Shown here piece by piece: positions 53,172-62,349 of a stretch of 64,000 nucleotides of DNA (the stretch's first letter is position 1; every line of letters begins with the position of its first letter). The notes beneath the pieces are model-generated. The model was not told the origin of the DNA and did no database searches. It saw only the letters and a program-made list of their open reading frames with translations. Where the stretch lies: NCBI RefSeq assembly GCF_003054555.1, contig NZ_CP026304.1, positions 7,688,001 through 7,752,000 of the forward strand, given 5' to 3'. The translations under genes were made by a program, and so were the position numbers. The DNA comes from Streptomyces lunaelactis. Its GTDB lineage: Bacteria; Actinomycetota; Actinomycetes; Streptomycetales; Streptomycetaceae.

Positions 53172-55739
53172 ATGAGGCAGTACGTGTACGGATTCGGCGA
53201 GGGCAGCCGTGAGATGGCTGACCTGCTCGGCGGCAAGGGAGCCAACCTGGCCGAGATGACTCGGCTGGGGCTGCCCGTGCCCCCGGGGTTCACCGTCACC
53301 ACGCAGGCCTGCCGTGAGTACCTGGCCACCGGCGAAGAACCGGTGGAGCTCGGGGTGCAGGTCGCACGGGCACTCGCGGATCTGGAGCGGCGCGTCGGCC
53401 GGAGGCTGGGCGAGAGCGACAACCCGCTGTTGCTGTCCGTGCGTTCGGGCGGCAGGTTCTCGATGCCCGGCATGATGGAGACGATCCTCGACATCGGCCT
53501 GAGCGACGCATCCGTACGCGGACTCGCCCAGGCGACCGGGCAGGAGCGGTTCGCCTGGGACTCGTACCGCCGGCTGCTGCAGATGTTCGGCCGCACGGTG
53601 CTGGGCGTCGACCCGGAGCTGTTCGAGGACGCCCTGTCCCGGCACAGGGCGGACCGCGGCGTGGCGAGCGACACCGGGCTCGACGCGCACGATCTCGCCG
53701 TGCTGGCCGAAGAGTTCAAGACGCTCATCCGGGAGGCGACCGGCGAGGAGTTCCCACAGGACCCGGTCGAGCAGCTCTACCAGGCGATCCGTGCCGTCTT
53801 CCGTTCCTGGAACGGCGAGCGCGCCCGCCTCTACCGAAGGCGCGAGCACATTCCCGACGACCTGGGCACCGCCGTCAACATCCAGGTGATGGTGTTCGGC
53901 AACCTCGGTCCCGATTCCGGCACGGGCGTCGCATTCACCCGCGACCCGGCCACCGGAGCGCCCGGCGTCTACGGCGACTACCTGTCCGACGCGCAGGGGG
54001 AGGACGTCGTCGCGGGCATCCGCAACGCCGTACCCCTCCAGGAGCTCAAGCGCCTCGACCCGTCCTCCTATCTGGAGCTCGGCGACCACCTGCGGACCCT
54101 GGAACGCCACTACCGGGACCTGTGCGACGTCGAGTTCACCATCGAGCGCGGCACGCTGTGGATGCTCCAGACCCGGGTCGGCGGGCACCAGCTCGCCCGG
54201 CTGATGTTCCCCCGCTTCGACGAGGACGCGACCGGCCAACCGCTGGCACACGGTGTCCCGGCCTCGCCGGGCGCGGCGGTCGGAGCGGCCGTGTTCGACT
54301 CCGCCGAAGCCGTGCGCCGCGCCGCGGCCGGGGAGAAGACAGTCCTCGTACGGCGTGAGACCACGCCCGACGACCTGCCGGGGATGATCGCTGCGGAGGC
54401 GGTACTGACCAGCCGGGGCGGCAAGACCAGCCACGCGGCCGTCGTCGCGCGGGGCATGGGCAAGGTCTGCGTGTGCGGGGCGGAGGAACTCGCGGTGGAC
54501 CCCGGGGCACGGCAGTTCACCGCGGCCGACGGGACCGTGGTCACCGAAGGCAAGGTGATCTCCGTGGACGGCACGGCGGGCACGGTCCACCTCGGCGCGC
54601 TGCCGCTCACCGAATCGCCGGTGGCGCGCTTCCTGGAGACCGGCGAGCAGGACGGGGAGCTGACGCGCGCTGTGGCCCGAACCCTCGAACAGGCCGACGC
54701 CGTGCGCCGACTGGAGGTGCGCGCAAACGCCGACACCCCCGAGGACGCGGCCCGTGCCCGGCGCTTCGGCGCCCAGGGCATCGGGCTCTGCCGCACCGAG
54801 CACATGTTCCTGGGCGAGCGCCGAAGCCTCGTCGAGGCGATGATCCTCGCGGAGGACGAGGCCGGGCGGCGCGCGGCGCTGGACGCCCTACTGCCGCTCC
54901 AGCGCAGCGACTTCACCGGAATCCTCGCCGCCATGGACGGCCTGCCGGTGACCATCCGCCTCATCGACCCGCCCCTGCACGAGTTCCTGCCCGACCGCAC
55001 CGAACTCGCCGTGCGCGTCGCCACCGCCCCGACCGACCGCGACAGGCGGTTGCTGGCGGCCGTGGAGCGCATGCACGAGAGCAACCCCATGCTCGGGCTG
55101 CGCGGCGTGCGCCTCGGGCTCGTCGTCCCGGGCCTGGTCGAGATGCAGGTACGAGCGATCGCCGAGGCCGTCGTGGAGCGAACGCGGGCCGGCGGCGACC
55201 CACGGGCCGAGATCATGGTCCCGCTGGTCGGTACGGCCGAGGAGCTCCGGATCGTACGGGCCACCGCGGAGCGCGTCCTCGCCGAGGTGTCGGACGCATC
55301 CGGCATCGCTGTGCGGTGCCCGGTCGGCACAATGATCGAACTGCCTCGCGCCGCGCTGACCGCCGGCCGTATTGCCGAGGCCGCCGACTTCTTCTCCTTC
55401 GGCACCAACGACCTGACCCAGACCGCCTGGGGCCTGTCCCGGGACGACGTAGAAGCCTCGTTCTTCCCCGCCTACCTCGACCAGGGGATCTTCGCCACCT
55501 CGCCCTTCGAGACGCTCGACAGGGACGGCGTCGGCCGGCTCATCCGTATAGCCGTCGAAGAGGGCCGCGCAGCCCACCCGGGCTTGAAGATCGGCGTCTG
55601 TGGCGAGCACGGGGGTGACCCGGACTCCATCCACTTCTTCCACGACGTCGGACTCGATTACGTCTCCTGCTCCCCGTTCCGAGTCCCGGTCGCCCGACTC
55701 GAAGCGGGACGCGCCGCCCTCGAGGGCCGGTCGGCCTGA
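53172..55739 (+). CDS. ppdK: Pyruvate phosphate dikinase
   Basis: The 855-aa enzyme has the N-terminal ATP-binding part (GGKGANLAEMTRLGLPVPPGF), the phosphohistidine motif TSRGGKTSHAAVVARGMGK with the catalytic His, and the PEP-binding barrel with GTNDLTQTAWG near the end. It interconverts pyruvate and PEP using ATP and Pi, sparing ATP when PPi is reused. It lies in the stress operon directly after a universal stress protein. Length fits bacterial PPDKs. Confidence 0.94.
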   Translation: MRQYVYGFGEGSREMADLLGGKGANLAEMTRLGLPVPPGFTVTTQACREYLATGEEPVELGVQVARALADLERRVGRRLGESDNPLLLSVRSGGRFSMPGMMETILDIGLSDASVRGLAQATGQERFAWDSYRRLLQMFGRTVLGVDPELFEDALSRHRADRGVASDTGLDAHDLAVLAEEFKTLIREATGEEFPQDPVEQLYQAIRAVFRSWNGERARLYRRREHIPDDLGTAVNIQVMVFGNLGPDSGTGVAFTRDPATGAPGVYGDYLSDAQGEDVVAGIRNAVPLQELKRLDPSSYLELGDHLRTLERHYRDLCDVEFTIERGTLWMLQTRVGGHQLARLMFPRFDEDATGQPLAHGVPASPGAAVGAAVFDSAEAVRRAAAGEKTVLVRRETTPDDLPGMIAAEAVLTSRGGKTSHAAVVARGMGKVCVCGAEELAVDPGARQFTAADGTVVTEGKVISVDGTAGTVHLGALPLTESPVARFLETGEQDGELTRAVARTLEQADAVRRLEVRANADTPEDAARARRFGAQGIGLCRTEHMFLGERRSLVEAMILAEDEAGRRAALDALLPLQRSDFTGILAAMDGLPVTIRLIDPPLHEFLPDRTELAVRVATAPTDRDRRLLAAVERMHESNPMLGLRGVRLGLVVPGLVEMQVRAIAEAVVERTRAGGDPRAEIMVPLVGTAEELRIVRATAERVLAEVSDASGIAVRCPVGTMIELPRAALTAGRIAEAADFFSFGTNDLTQTAWGLSRDDVEASFFPAYLDQGIFATSPFETLDRDGVGRLIRIAVEEGRAAHPGLKIGVCGEHGGDPDSIHFFHDVGLDYVSCSPFRVPVARLEAGRAALEGRSA

Positions 55740-55914
55740 GCAGCCCATGCCATCAGGCCTATCTGCGGAATAGGCAGGGCGTGAACTCGTCGGAGAGCAA
55801 GGGTTCGCGGGCGTGGCTCGCCGGGTGGTCACTGAGCCTGGCCGGCTGCGCTGACCCCTGTGCCATCTTCCGAAGAGGGGGCTGCCGGTCTCCGGCCGCC
55901 GACCACCCAGGTAT

Positions 55915-55948
55915 GGGCCGGTCGGCCCCGGCCGGGGACCTGCGGCCC
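55915..55948. promoter_or_regulatory. Tandem GGGNC-N4-GGCCC boxes (site B)
   Basis: GGGCC-GGTC-GGCCC (55915-55928) and GGGAC-CTGC-GGCCC (55935-55948) have centres exactly 20 bp apart and end 80 bp before the universal stress protein at 56028. These are the cleanest copies of the motif in the window. Confidence 0.75.
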
Positions 55949-56027
55949 CTCCAAGACGCCCGCCCCGCCCACGACGCTGGAAGTGGGTCGTCCGACAGAT
56001 CCGCCCGCCACCCAGGAGGTACGCATC

Positions 56028-56906
56028 ATGTCCCGCACCGTCACCGTCGGCCTGGACGGCTCGAACGAGAGCCTGGCCGCCGCCGAATGGGCCGCCCGCG
56101 AAGCGCGGCTGCGCGGACTGCCACTGCGGCTCGTCAACGTCCGGGAACCGCAGCCCTACATTCAGGCTCCGCTCCTGGGCGGCGAGACGCCGCAGCACTG
56201 GGCGGAGCGCATTCCCCGCGAGGCGGCCGACGAGCTGCGGCTCCGTCACCCCGACGTGGAGATCACCGCGGATCAGGTCGCCGGCCGGCCCGGTACCGTC
56301 CTGCCCGACGAGGCCCGGGGCGCCGAGCTGCTGGTCCTGGGCTCCCGTGGCCTGAGCGGCGTCGCCGGATTCATGGTCGGGTCCGTCGGCATGGCAACCG
56401 TGGCCCACACGGAGCGGCCCGTCGTCCTCGTACGGGCAGAGGAGAAGACCGAGGACGAGCGCGCGCCCGGTCCCACCGCGAACCGGCCCGTTGTGCTGGG
56501 CCTCGACACCGAGCACCCGGACGACTCCGTGATCGAGTTCGCCTTCGACGCGGCTGCGCGCCGTGCCACCGCCCTGCACGTCGTCCACGGCTGGAACTTG
56601 CCGCCCTACTTCGCATACGGACTTCCTGCCGACCCAAGGATGAACGCCCAACTGGCCGCCCAGGAGGCGGACTCCCTGGCCGAGACGCTGCGCCCCTGGC
56701 GGCAGAAGTTCCCCGCCGTCGAGGTCATCGAGCGGTCGCGATCGGGCAAACCCGCCAACCACCTGGTGGACGCCTCCCGAGACGCGTCCCTGGTCGTCGT
56801 CGGCCGCCGTACTCGCCGTTCGCCGCTCGGCGCCCACATCGGGCCCGTCACACATGCCGTGCTGCACCACGCCACCTCGCCCGTTGCGGTGGTCCCCCAC
56901 GACTGA
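56028..56906 (+). CDS. Universal stress protein, tandem USP domains
   Basis: The 292-aa protein has two USP domains (VTVGLDGSNESLAAAEWAARE...LVLGSRGLSGVAGFMVGSVG; VVLGLDTEHPDDSVIEFAFD...VVVGRRTRRSPLGAHIGPVT). GGAGGT precedes ATG 56028. It starts an operon running to the GH65 gene, downstream of site B. Confidence 0.92.
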   Translation: MSRTVTVGLDGSNESLAAAEWAAREARLRGLPLRLVNVREPQPYIQAPLLGGETPQHWAERIPREAADELRLRHPDVEITADQVAGRPGTVLPDEARGAELLVLGSRGLSGVAGFMVGSVGMATVAHTERPVVLVRAEEKTEDERAPGPTANRPVVLGLDTEHPDDSVIEFAFDAAARRATALHVVHGWNLPPYFAYGLPADPRMNAQLAAQEADSLAETLRPWRQKFPAVEVIERSRSGKPANHLVDASRDASLVVVGRRTRRSPLGAHIGPVTHAVLHHATSPVAVVPHD

Positions 56907-56952
56907 GCCCAAGAAGTCCGCACTCCGAACGAGAAGAAAGAAGGTGGGGACA

Positions 56953-57828
56953 ATGGAGCTGCCCATCGTCGTAGGCGTGGACGGATCCGAGTCCAGCCTG
57001 CGGGCCGTTGACTGGGCGGCCGACGAGGCGGCCCTGCACGGTGTGCCGCTGCGCCTGGTGAACGCGTCGATGTGGGAACGGTACGAAGGGGCCGCGCTCG
57101 CACAGGAGTTGGGACGCCCCACGGAGCGGGTCATGGCCGAGAACATCGTCGGTACCGCCGCGGAACGCGCCCGCCGCCGCGACCCGGACCTCAAGATCCA
57201 GACGGACATCCTGCCCGAGGACACGGTGAGCGCCCTGCTGAGCGAGGGCCGCAACGCCTCCGCCCTCGTCACCGGCTCGCACGGTCGCAGCGGACTCGCC
57301 GAGATGCTGCTCGGCTCGGTCAGCCTGGCAGTCGCCGCCCGCGCCAACTGCCCGGTGTTCGTCATTCGCGGCAACCACGACCCGCAGAGCGGCACGCACC
57401 GGCGGATCGTCCTCGGCGTCGATGAACCCCCGGAGGGCTCGGCCGCCGTGCGTTTCGCGTTCCGCGAGGCGGAGAGGCGCCGGGCCGCCCTGCACGCCAT
57501 CCGGGCGTGGCGCCGCCCCGCGCACGAGGCGGTCGACCATCCTCTGGTCGCCAAAGACGCCGCCCGTTACCACGAAAGCCAGGCCGCGGAGATCCTCGAA
57601 GCGGCGCTACGTGAAGCCGTAGCGGACCACCCCACCGTGGAGCTGCACCGGGCAACGGCCGAGGGCCCCGCCCGCATGGTGCTCATGAACGCCTCGGCCG
57701 CGGCAGATCTGCTGGTTGTCGGCGCCCAGCGGCGGCGCGGGCACTTTGGACTCCAGCTCGGCCGGGTCGCCCACGCGGTGCTGCACCACTCCGTGTGCCC
57801 CGTGGCCGTCGTACCGCAACGGGCGTGA
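56953..57828 (+). CDS. Universal stress protein, tandem USP domains
   Basis: The 291-aa protein has two USP domains (IVVGVDGSESSLRAVDWAADE...ALVTGSHGRSGLAEMLLGSVS; IVLGVDEPPEGSAAVRFAFR...LLVVGAQRRRGHFGLQLGRV). It begins 46 bp after the previous stress protein, in the same operon. AAGGTGGGG is the ribosome site before ATG 56953. Confidence 0.92.
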   Translation: MELPIVVGVDGSESSLRAVDWAADEAALHGVPLRLVNASMWERYEGAALAQELGRPTERVMAENIVGTAAERARRRDPDLKIQTDILPEDTVSALLSEGRNASALVTGSHGRSGLAEMLLGSVSLAVAARANCPVFVIRGNHDPQSGTHRRIVLGVDEPPEGSAAVRFAFREAERRRAALHAIRAWRRPAHEAVDHPLVAKDAARYHESQAAEILEAALREAVADHPTVELHRATAEGPARMVLMNASAAADLLVVGAQRRRGHFGLQLGRVAHAVLHHSVCPVAVVPQRA

Positions 57829-57832
57829 CGAC

Positions 57833-58030
57833 ATGAGCGCCCTGGGCATCATTCCGACCAGCACCGGCGCCGCCCGCGTCCTCATCGGGGACCCCGCCTC
57901 GTGCGTCTTCGACCCCGCCCTGACTCAGGCGAACGGCGAGAAGGTGAAAGTCTTCGGCTGGTACGACAATGAATGGGGCTACAGCAACCGGCTCCTCGAA
58001 CTCCCCGCCATGGTGGCCGACGACTCATGA
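57833..58030 (+). pseudogene. Internally deleted gap (GAPDH) remnant
   Basis: The 65-codon ORF fuses two separated parts of glyceraldehyde-3-phosphate dehydrogenase in one frame: GIIPTSTGAAR from mid-protein, then DPASCVFDPALTQANGEK and WYDNEWGYSNRLLEL from the C-terminus. The active-site Cys and NAD domain are gone. Its stop overlaps the HAD gene start (ATGA), so it still couples translation. Confidence 0.82.
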
Positions 58031-58794
58031 ATCCGACACAGCCCAACACAGCCATGCCCCGCGCGCTGCGGGGTATGGCGGCCGTGGTCCTCGACACCGA
58101 CGGAGTGATCACCGACTCCGCGCGGTTGCACGCCGCCGCCTGGAAGAGGGCCTTTGACGATTACCTGCGCAATCACCCGCCCGCCGATCCCGCCCAGCGG
58201 CACCCCTTCGACGTGCGGGAGGACTATCTGCGGTACGTCGACGGCAAGTCACGGATGGACGGTGCCGCGGCCTTCCTGGAGTCCCGGGGGCTGCGGCTGC
58301 CCGACGCGGAGCTGCAGGCCGTCGCCGGGAGCAAGGAGCGGTTGTTCACCGCACGGTTGCGGGAACACGGCGTCAACGCCTACAGGGGCACGGTCCGGCT
58401 GCTGCACGCCCTGCGCTCCGCCCGCGTACCCCTGGCCGCCGCCTCCGCCTCCCGGCACGCCCGCGAACTCCTCGAACACGCGGGAGTGCTGGACCTCTTC
58501 GATGCCCTGGTGGACGGCGGGGAAGCGGCACGCCTGCACTTGCCCGGCAAACCCGATCCCGCGCTGTTCCTGGAGGCGGCCCGCCGCCTTGGTGTCCCAG
58601 CCTCCCGTACCGCTGTCGTCGAGGACGCTCTGGCCGGAGTCGAGGCCGGGCGCCGCGGTGGCTTCGGCCTGGTGGTCGGCGTGGACCGGGCGCGTACGCC
58701 ACAGACGCGTGCTGAACTGCTCAGGCACGGCGCGGATGTGGTGGTCCGCGACCTCGCGGAACTTCTCACCGACAGCGACTGCCAAAAGGGTTGA
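58027..58794 (+). CDS. HAD-family beta-phosphoglucomutase-like phosphatase
   Basis: The 255-aa HAD protein has the DxD nucleophile in VVLDTDGVITDS, motif II in AAASASRHARELL, and motif III/IV LPGKPDPALFLEAA...VVEDALAGVEAGRRGGF. Together with the following GH65 gene it fits beta-phosphoglucomutase, which turns beta-glucose-1-phosphate into glucose-6-phosphate. The start overlaps the gap remnant stop, and its own stop is 2 bp before the GH65 ATG. Confidence 0.88.
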   Translation: MNPTQPNTAMPRALRGMAAVVLDTDGVITDSARLHAAAWKRAFDDYLRNHPPADPAQRHPFDVREDYLRYVDGKSRMDGAAAFLESRGLRLPDAELQAVAGSKERLFTARLREHGVNAYRGTVRLLHALRSARVPLAAASASRHARELLEHAGVLDLFDALVDGGEAARLHLPGKPDPALFLEAARRLGVPASRTAVVEDALAGVEAGRRGGFGLVVGVDRARTPQTRAELLRHGADVVVRDLAELLTDSDCQKG

Positions 58795-58796
58795 CG

Positions 58797-61220
58797 ATGC
58801 GTGACTGGACCTGGGAGTACGAAGGCTACGACCCGGCACAGGAGCGCCTGCGCGAGTCGCTGTGCACCCTCGGCAACGGCTACTTCGCGACCCGTGGCGC
58901 GGCCCCCGAGTGCACGGCGGACTCCGTCCACTATCCGGGCACGTATGCGGCGGGTTGCTACAACCGGCTGATCTCGGACGTGGCGGGACGGCGCTTCGAG
59001 AACGAGGACATGGCCAATCTGCCCAACTGGCTGCCCCTGCGTTTCCGTACGGGCTCCGGGAGTTGGCTCTCCCCGGACACCCACAGGCTCCTCGACCATC
59101 ACCAGGCGCTGGACATGCGTGCGGGCGCCCTGGTGCGCACGCTGCGGTACGAGGACGAGGACGGCCGGCGCCTCCGGGTGCGACAGCTGCGCCTGGTCCA
59201 CATGGCTCACCCCCATCTGGCGTTGCTGCGCACCGAGTTCACCGCGGAGGGATGGTCCGGGGAGATTGAGGTCGAGTCGGCGCTCGACGGCGCCGTTGCC
59301 AACACCGGCGTCGAGCGTTACGGACAGCTTGCCGGCCGTCATCTCACCCACGTTCACACGGGGACCTCCGCGTCGGACACCATGTGGCTTCGCTGCCGCA
59401 CCAGCACCTCGGACATCCGGGTCGGCCTGGCCGCCCGCACCGTGGCCGACGTCCCGGCCGAGCCCACCATCCGCCACGAGGACTTGCGGGTTGCCCACGT
59501 CCTGCGCCTTCCCCTGGCCGCGGGCCGGACCGTCACCGTCGACAAGACGGCCGCCCTGCACACCTCCCGGGACCGGGCGATCAGCGACCCGCTGCACGCC
59601 GCCGTCGACCGGGTGAGCCGTGCCCCGGACTTCGACGCCCTGCTGGCCTCGCACCGCACGGCCTGGCGCCAGCTGTGGCGCACCGCCGAACTCGACGTGC
59701 CGAACAGCTCGGGCCCGGTCCTGCGGCTCCACCTCTTCCACGTCCTGCAGACGCTCTCCCCGCACACCGCGGACCTCGACGTCGGAGTCCCGGCCCGGGG
59801 ACTGCACGGCGAGGCGTACCGCGGTCATGTCTTCTGGGACGAACTGTTTGTCCTGCCCTATCTGAACCTCCACTTCCCCGAGGTCTCACGGGCTCTGCTC
59901 ACCTATCGCCACCGGCGCCTGGAGCGAGCCTGCTTCGCGGCCCGGGACGCCGGACGCGCCGGGGCCATGTACCCCTGGCAGAGCGGCAGCAACGGCCGGG
60001 AGGAGACCCAGCAGCTACACCTCAACCCGCGTTCGGGGCGCTGGCTGCCCGACCACTCCAGGCTCCAGCACCACGTCGGATCGGCGATCGCGTACAACGT
60101 GTGGCAGTACTGCGAGGCGAGCGGCGACACGGAGTTCCTGCACACCAAGGGCGCCGAAATGCTGCTGCAGATCGCCCGGTTCTGGGCCGACGCGGCGGCG
60201 TACGACGAGACGCTCGGCCGCTACCGGATCCGCGGAGTCGTCGGCCCGGACGAGTACCACGACGCCTATCCCGAGGCGAAGGAACCGGGCCTCGTCGACA
60301 ACACGTACACCAATGTCGCCGCGGCATGGGTGCTCGCCCGCGCCCTCGACGTGCTGCACTCTCTCCCGGAACCGCGCCGCCGGGACTTGGCCGAGCGCAT
60401 GGGGCTCGACGACGGCGAACCCGCCACGTGGGAGGAGGTCTCCCGTAAGCTCCACGTCCCCTTCCATGCCGGGGTGATCAGCCAGTTCGAGGGCTATGGC
60501 GAGCTCGCTGAACTCGACTGGGACCGCTACCGGGACCGCTACGGCGACATCCGGCGCCTCGACCGGATCCTGGAGGCCGAGGGCGACACGGTCAACCGCT
60601 ACCAGGCATCGAAACAGGCCGACGTGCTGATGCTCGGCTATCTCTTCTCACCGGCCGAGCTCCAAGGGCTCTTCCGTCGGCTCGGCCACGAGGTGGACGA
60701 CACCATCTGGCAGCGCACCGTCGACTACTACTTGCGACGCACCAGCCACGGCTCGACGCTCAGCAGCCTCGTGCACGGCTGGGTGCTGGCGAGAGTGCGG
60801 CGCGCGGAAGCCTGGACGTTCTGCCAGGAGGCACTGGCAAGTGACATCGCCGATCTGCAGGGTGGCACCACCGGCGAGGGCATTCATCTCGGCGCCATGG
60901 CCGGCACCCTCGATCTCGTGCAACGAGGACTGACCGGCCTCGAGACCCGGGGCGGCGCGCTGCGGCTCAACCCGGTGCCGCTGCCGGAGCTGTCGGAGTA
61001 CGGCTTCGCGATCCGCTACCAGGGCCACTGGGGCGTACGGCTCCGGCTGCGCGCGGGGGAGCTGCAGATCACTGTGCCCGAATCCGACCGCTCACCGATC
61101 GACATCGCCCTGCCGGACCGCACGGTCTCGGTGGCGCCCGGGGAATCCTGCACGCTCACCCTGCCCCAGGAGCAGCGCCAGGATGAGGACGGTACGACGG
61201 CCACCGGGCACAGTGTGTGA
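58797..61220 (+). CDS. GH65 glycoside phosphorylase (trehalose/kojibiose/maltose type)
   Basis: The 807-aa GH65 protein has the catalytic acid in GVVGPDEYHDAYPEA, the phosphate-binding KQADVLMLGYLF and TSHGSTLSSLVHGWVLARV. Such enzymes split a disaccharide with phosphate to glucose and beta-glucose-1-phosphate, which the adjacent HAD enzyme would process. Trehalose is the likeliest substrate in Streptomyces, but kojibiose or maltose cannot be excluded. ATG 58797 is chosen over an overlapping TTG 6 bp upstream. Confidence 0.9.
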   Translation: MRDWTWEYEGYDPAQERLRESLCTLGNGYFATRGAAPECTADSVHYPGTYAAGCYNRLISDVAGRRFENEDMANLPNWLPLRFRTGSGSWLSPDTHRLLDHHQALDMRAGALVRTLRYEDEDGRRLRVRQLRLVHMAHPHLALLRTEFTAEGWSGEIEVESALDGAVANTGVERYGQLAGRHLTHVHTGTSASDTMWLRCRTSTSDIRVGLAARTVADVPAEPTIRHEDLRVAHVLRLPLAAGRTVTVDKTAALHTSRDRAISDPLHAAVDRVSRAPDFDALLASHRTAWRQLWRTAELDVPNSSGPVLRLHLFHVLQTLSPHTADLDVGVPARGLHGEAYRGHVFWDELFVLPYLNLHFPEVSRALLTYRHRRLERACFAARDAGRAGAMYPWQSGSNGREETQQLHLNPRSGRWLPDHSRLQHHVGSAIAYNVWQYCEASGDTEFLHTKGAEMLLQIARFWADAAAYDETLGRYRIRGVVGPDEYHDAYPEAKEPGLVDNTYTNVAAAWVLARALDVLHSLPEPRRRDLAERMGLDDGEPATWEEVSRKLHVPFHAGVISQFEGYGELAELDWDRYRDRYGDIRRLDRILEAEGDTVNRYQASKQADVLMLGYLFSPAELQGLFRRLGHEVDDTIWQRTVDYYLRRTSHGSTLSSLVHGWVLARVRRAEAWTFCQEALASDIADLQGGTTGEGIHLGAMAGTLDLVQRGLTGLETRGGALRLNPVPLPELSEYGFAIRYQGHWGVRLRLRAGELQITVPESDRSPIDIALPDRTVSVAPGESCTLTLPQEQRQDEDGTTATGHSV

Positions 61221-61296
61221 CCGCGTCGCCGGTTTCGCAGGCCGAGCCACTGTCGCGGGCAGCACGAGCACCTGGGTGCGGCTCTCCGCCCGGAGG

Positions 61297-61331
61297 GGGA
61301 CGTTCGGCCCCCACGTTGGGCCTGAGAGGCA
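61297..61331. promoter_or_regulatory. Tandem GGGNC-N4-GGCCC boxes (site C)
   Basis: GGGAC-GTTC-GGCCC (61297-61310) is followed by the degraded GGGCC-TGAG-AGGCA (61318-61331). The second ends 77 bp before the start codon of a broken universal stress protein gene. The degraded copy matches that of site A (GGGYC-TGAG). Confidence 0.65.
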
Positions 61332-61407
61332 CTCCCGGCCTCGCGGGCACCGTGGCAGCGTGAGCGGATGTCACCCCCGGCGATCGCGACACGAGGAGGA
61401 GGACACG

Positions 61408-61636
61408 ATGGCCGGCAGCGCTTCGGCGCCTGGTACGGGACACCCGGGCGCGTCGTGGTCGGCACGGACGGTTTGGCCCATGCGACAAGGACAGTGCTCT
61501 GGGCCGCAGGCGAGGCCGAAGCCCGGAATCAGCCTCTCAACGACCTGACGCCCACGCGGTCCTGCAGCACCACGCGCGATGTCCAGTGGCTGTCGTGCCC
61601 CACCGGGACGCGACGCTTCGGGCGCAGGAGGACTGA
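61408..61636 (+). pseudogene. Universal stress protein remnant, internally deleted
   Basis: Three frames together give a shortened USP. It starts ATG 61408 after GAGGAGGAGG, shifts to GRVVVGTDGLAHATRTVLWA, then shifts again to AVLQHHARCPVAVVPHRDAT and a stop at 61634-61636. About 100 or more middle residues of the domain are missing. Confidence 0.8.
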
Positions 61637-61760
61637 ACGGCCTTTGGGCGGGCGATGGTTGGATCTTTACGGCCCGTTCGTCAATGGCTCGCCCGCCGTT
61701 CACGGGTACAGGCCCGGAGTGTCACGTTCGTCCCCGCTCACCAGGGGGTGTGGAGTCAAG

Positions 61761-62342
61761 ATGAGGAGCAACGGGCGTACGAGTACGAGGTTCTGGCGAT
61801 GGCGGCGCAGCCCGCTCAGGCGCCGCAGCGACGTGGTCGAGGCCTGGATCGTGCTGGGCGTATGGGTGCTGGCGGTCGTTGGCGGAGCAGCCGTCACCCT
61901 CGCAGCGGGCTTGGCCGTCGTGCACACCCAAGAGCGGCATCGGGCGGAACGCTACGCCGTCCAGGCCGTGCTCACCGAGGCCGTGCCGGCGGCTATGCCC
62001 GCGGCAGACGGCATGAAGTCGCGAGTCCTGGCGCCGGTGCGCTGGCGGGACCGATACGGCGTGGTCCGTACCGCGACGGTGAGTATCGAGGCAAGCGGCC
62101 CTGCCGGAATGAAGATCGTGTTCTGGACGGACCGCTGGGGGACTCCGACCACGCCGCCGGTCGTCGGCGCGGAGGTGGCGGCTCAGGCGGTTGCCGCCGG
62201 AGCACTGGCCCTCGGCGCCTGGGGTGGCCTGGTGGTGGCCGTCGGCTGCGCCGCGCGCGGGCGTCTTGACCGCATCCGCATGGACCAGTGGGCGCAGGAG
62301 TGGGACGAGGTCGGCCCGGCGTGGCGGCGCAGGACCACCTGA
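61761..62342 (+). CDS. Rv1733c-family membrane protein
   Basis: The 193-aa protein has two transmembrane helices (VEAWIVLGVWVLAVVGGAAV near residue 30, and AGALALGAWGGLVVAVGCAA near 160), with an extracytoplasmic loop between containing WRDRYGVVRTATVSI. This is the layout of mycobacterial Rv1733c, a DosR-regulon protein. ATG 61761 starts the RRSDVVEAWI block. Its function is unknown. Confidence 0.78.
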   Translation: MRSNGRTSTRFWRWRRSPLRRRSDVVEAWIVLGVWVLAVVGGAAVTLAAGLAVVHTQERHRAERYAVQAVLTEAVPAAMPAADGMKSRVLAPVRWRDRYGVVRTATVSIEASGPAGMKIVFWTDRWGTPTTPPVVGAEVAAQAVAAGALALGAWGGLVVAVGCAARGRLDRIRMDQWAQEWDEVGPAWRRRTT

Positions 62343-62349
62343 TCCGGAC

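Noticed and set aside
52449..54803. 784-aa minus-strand ORF
   Set aside because: It is antisense to ppdK and a universal stress protein, with G/R/V-rich shadow composition.
54888..57554. 888-aa minus-strand ORF across ppdK and stress proteins
   Set aside because: It crosses several well-supported genes on the other strand and has no domain; this is a GC-rich shadow frame.
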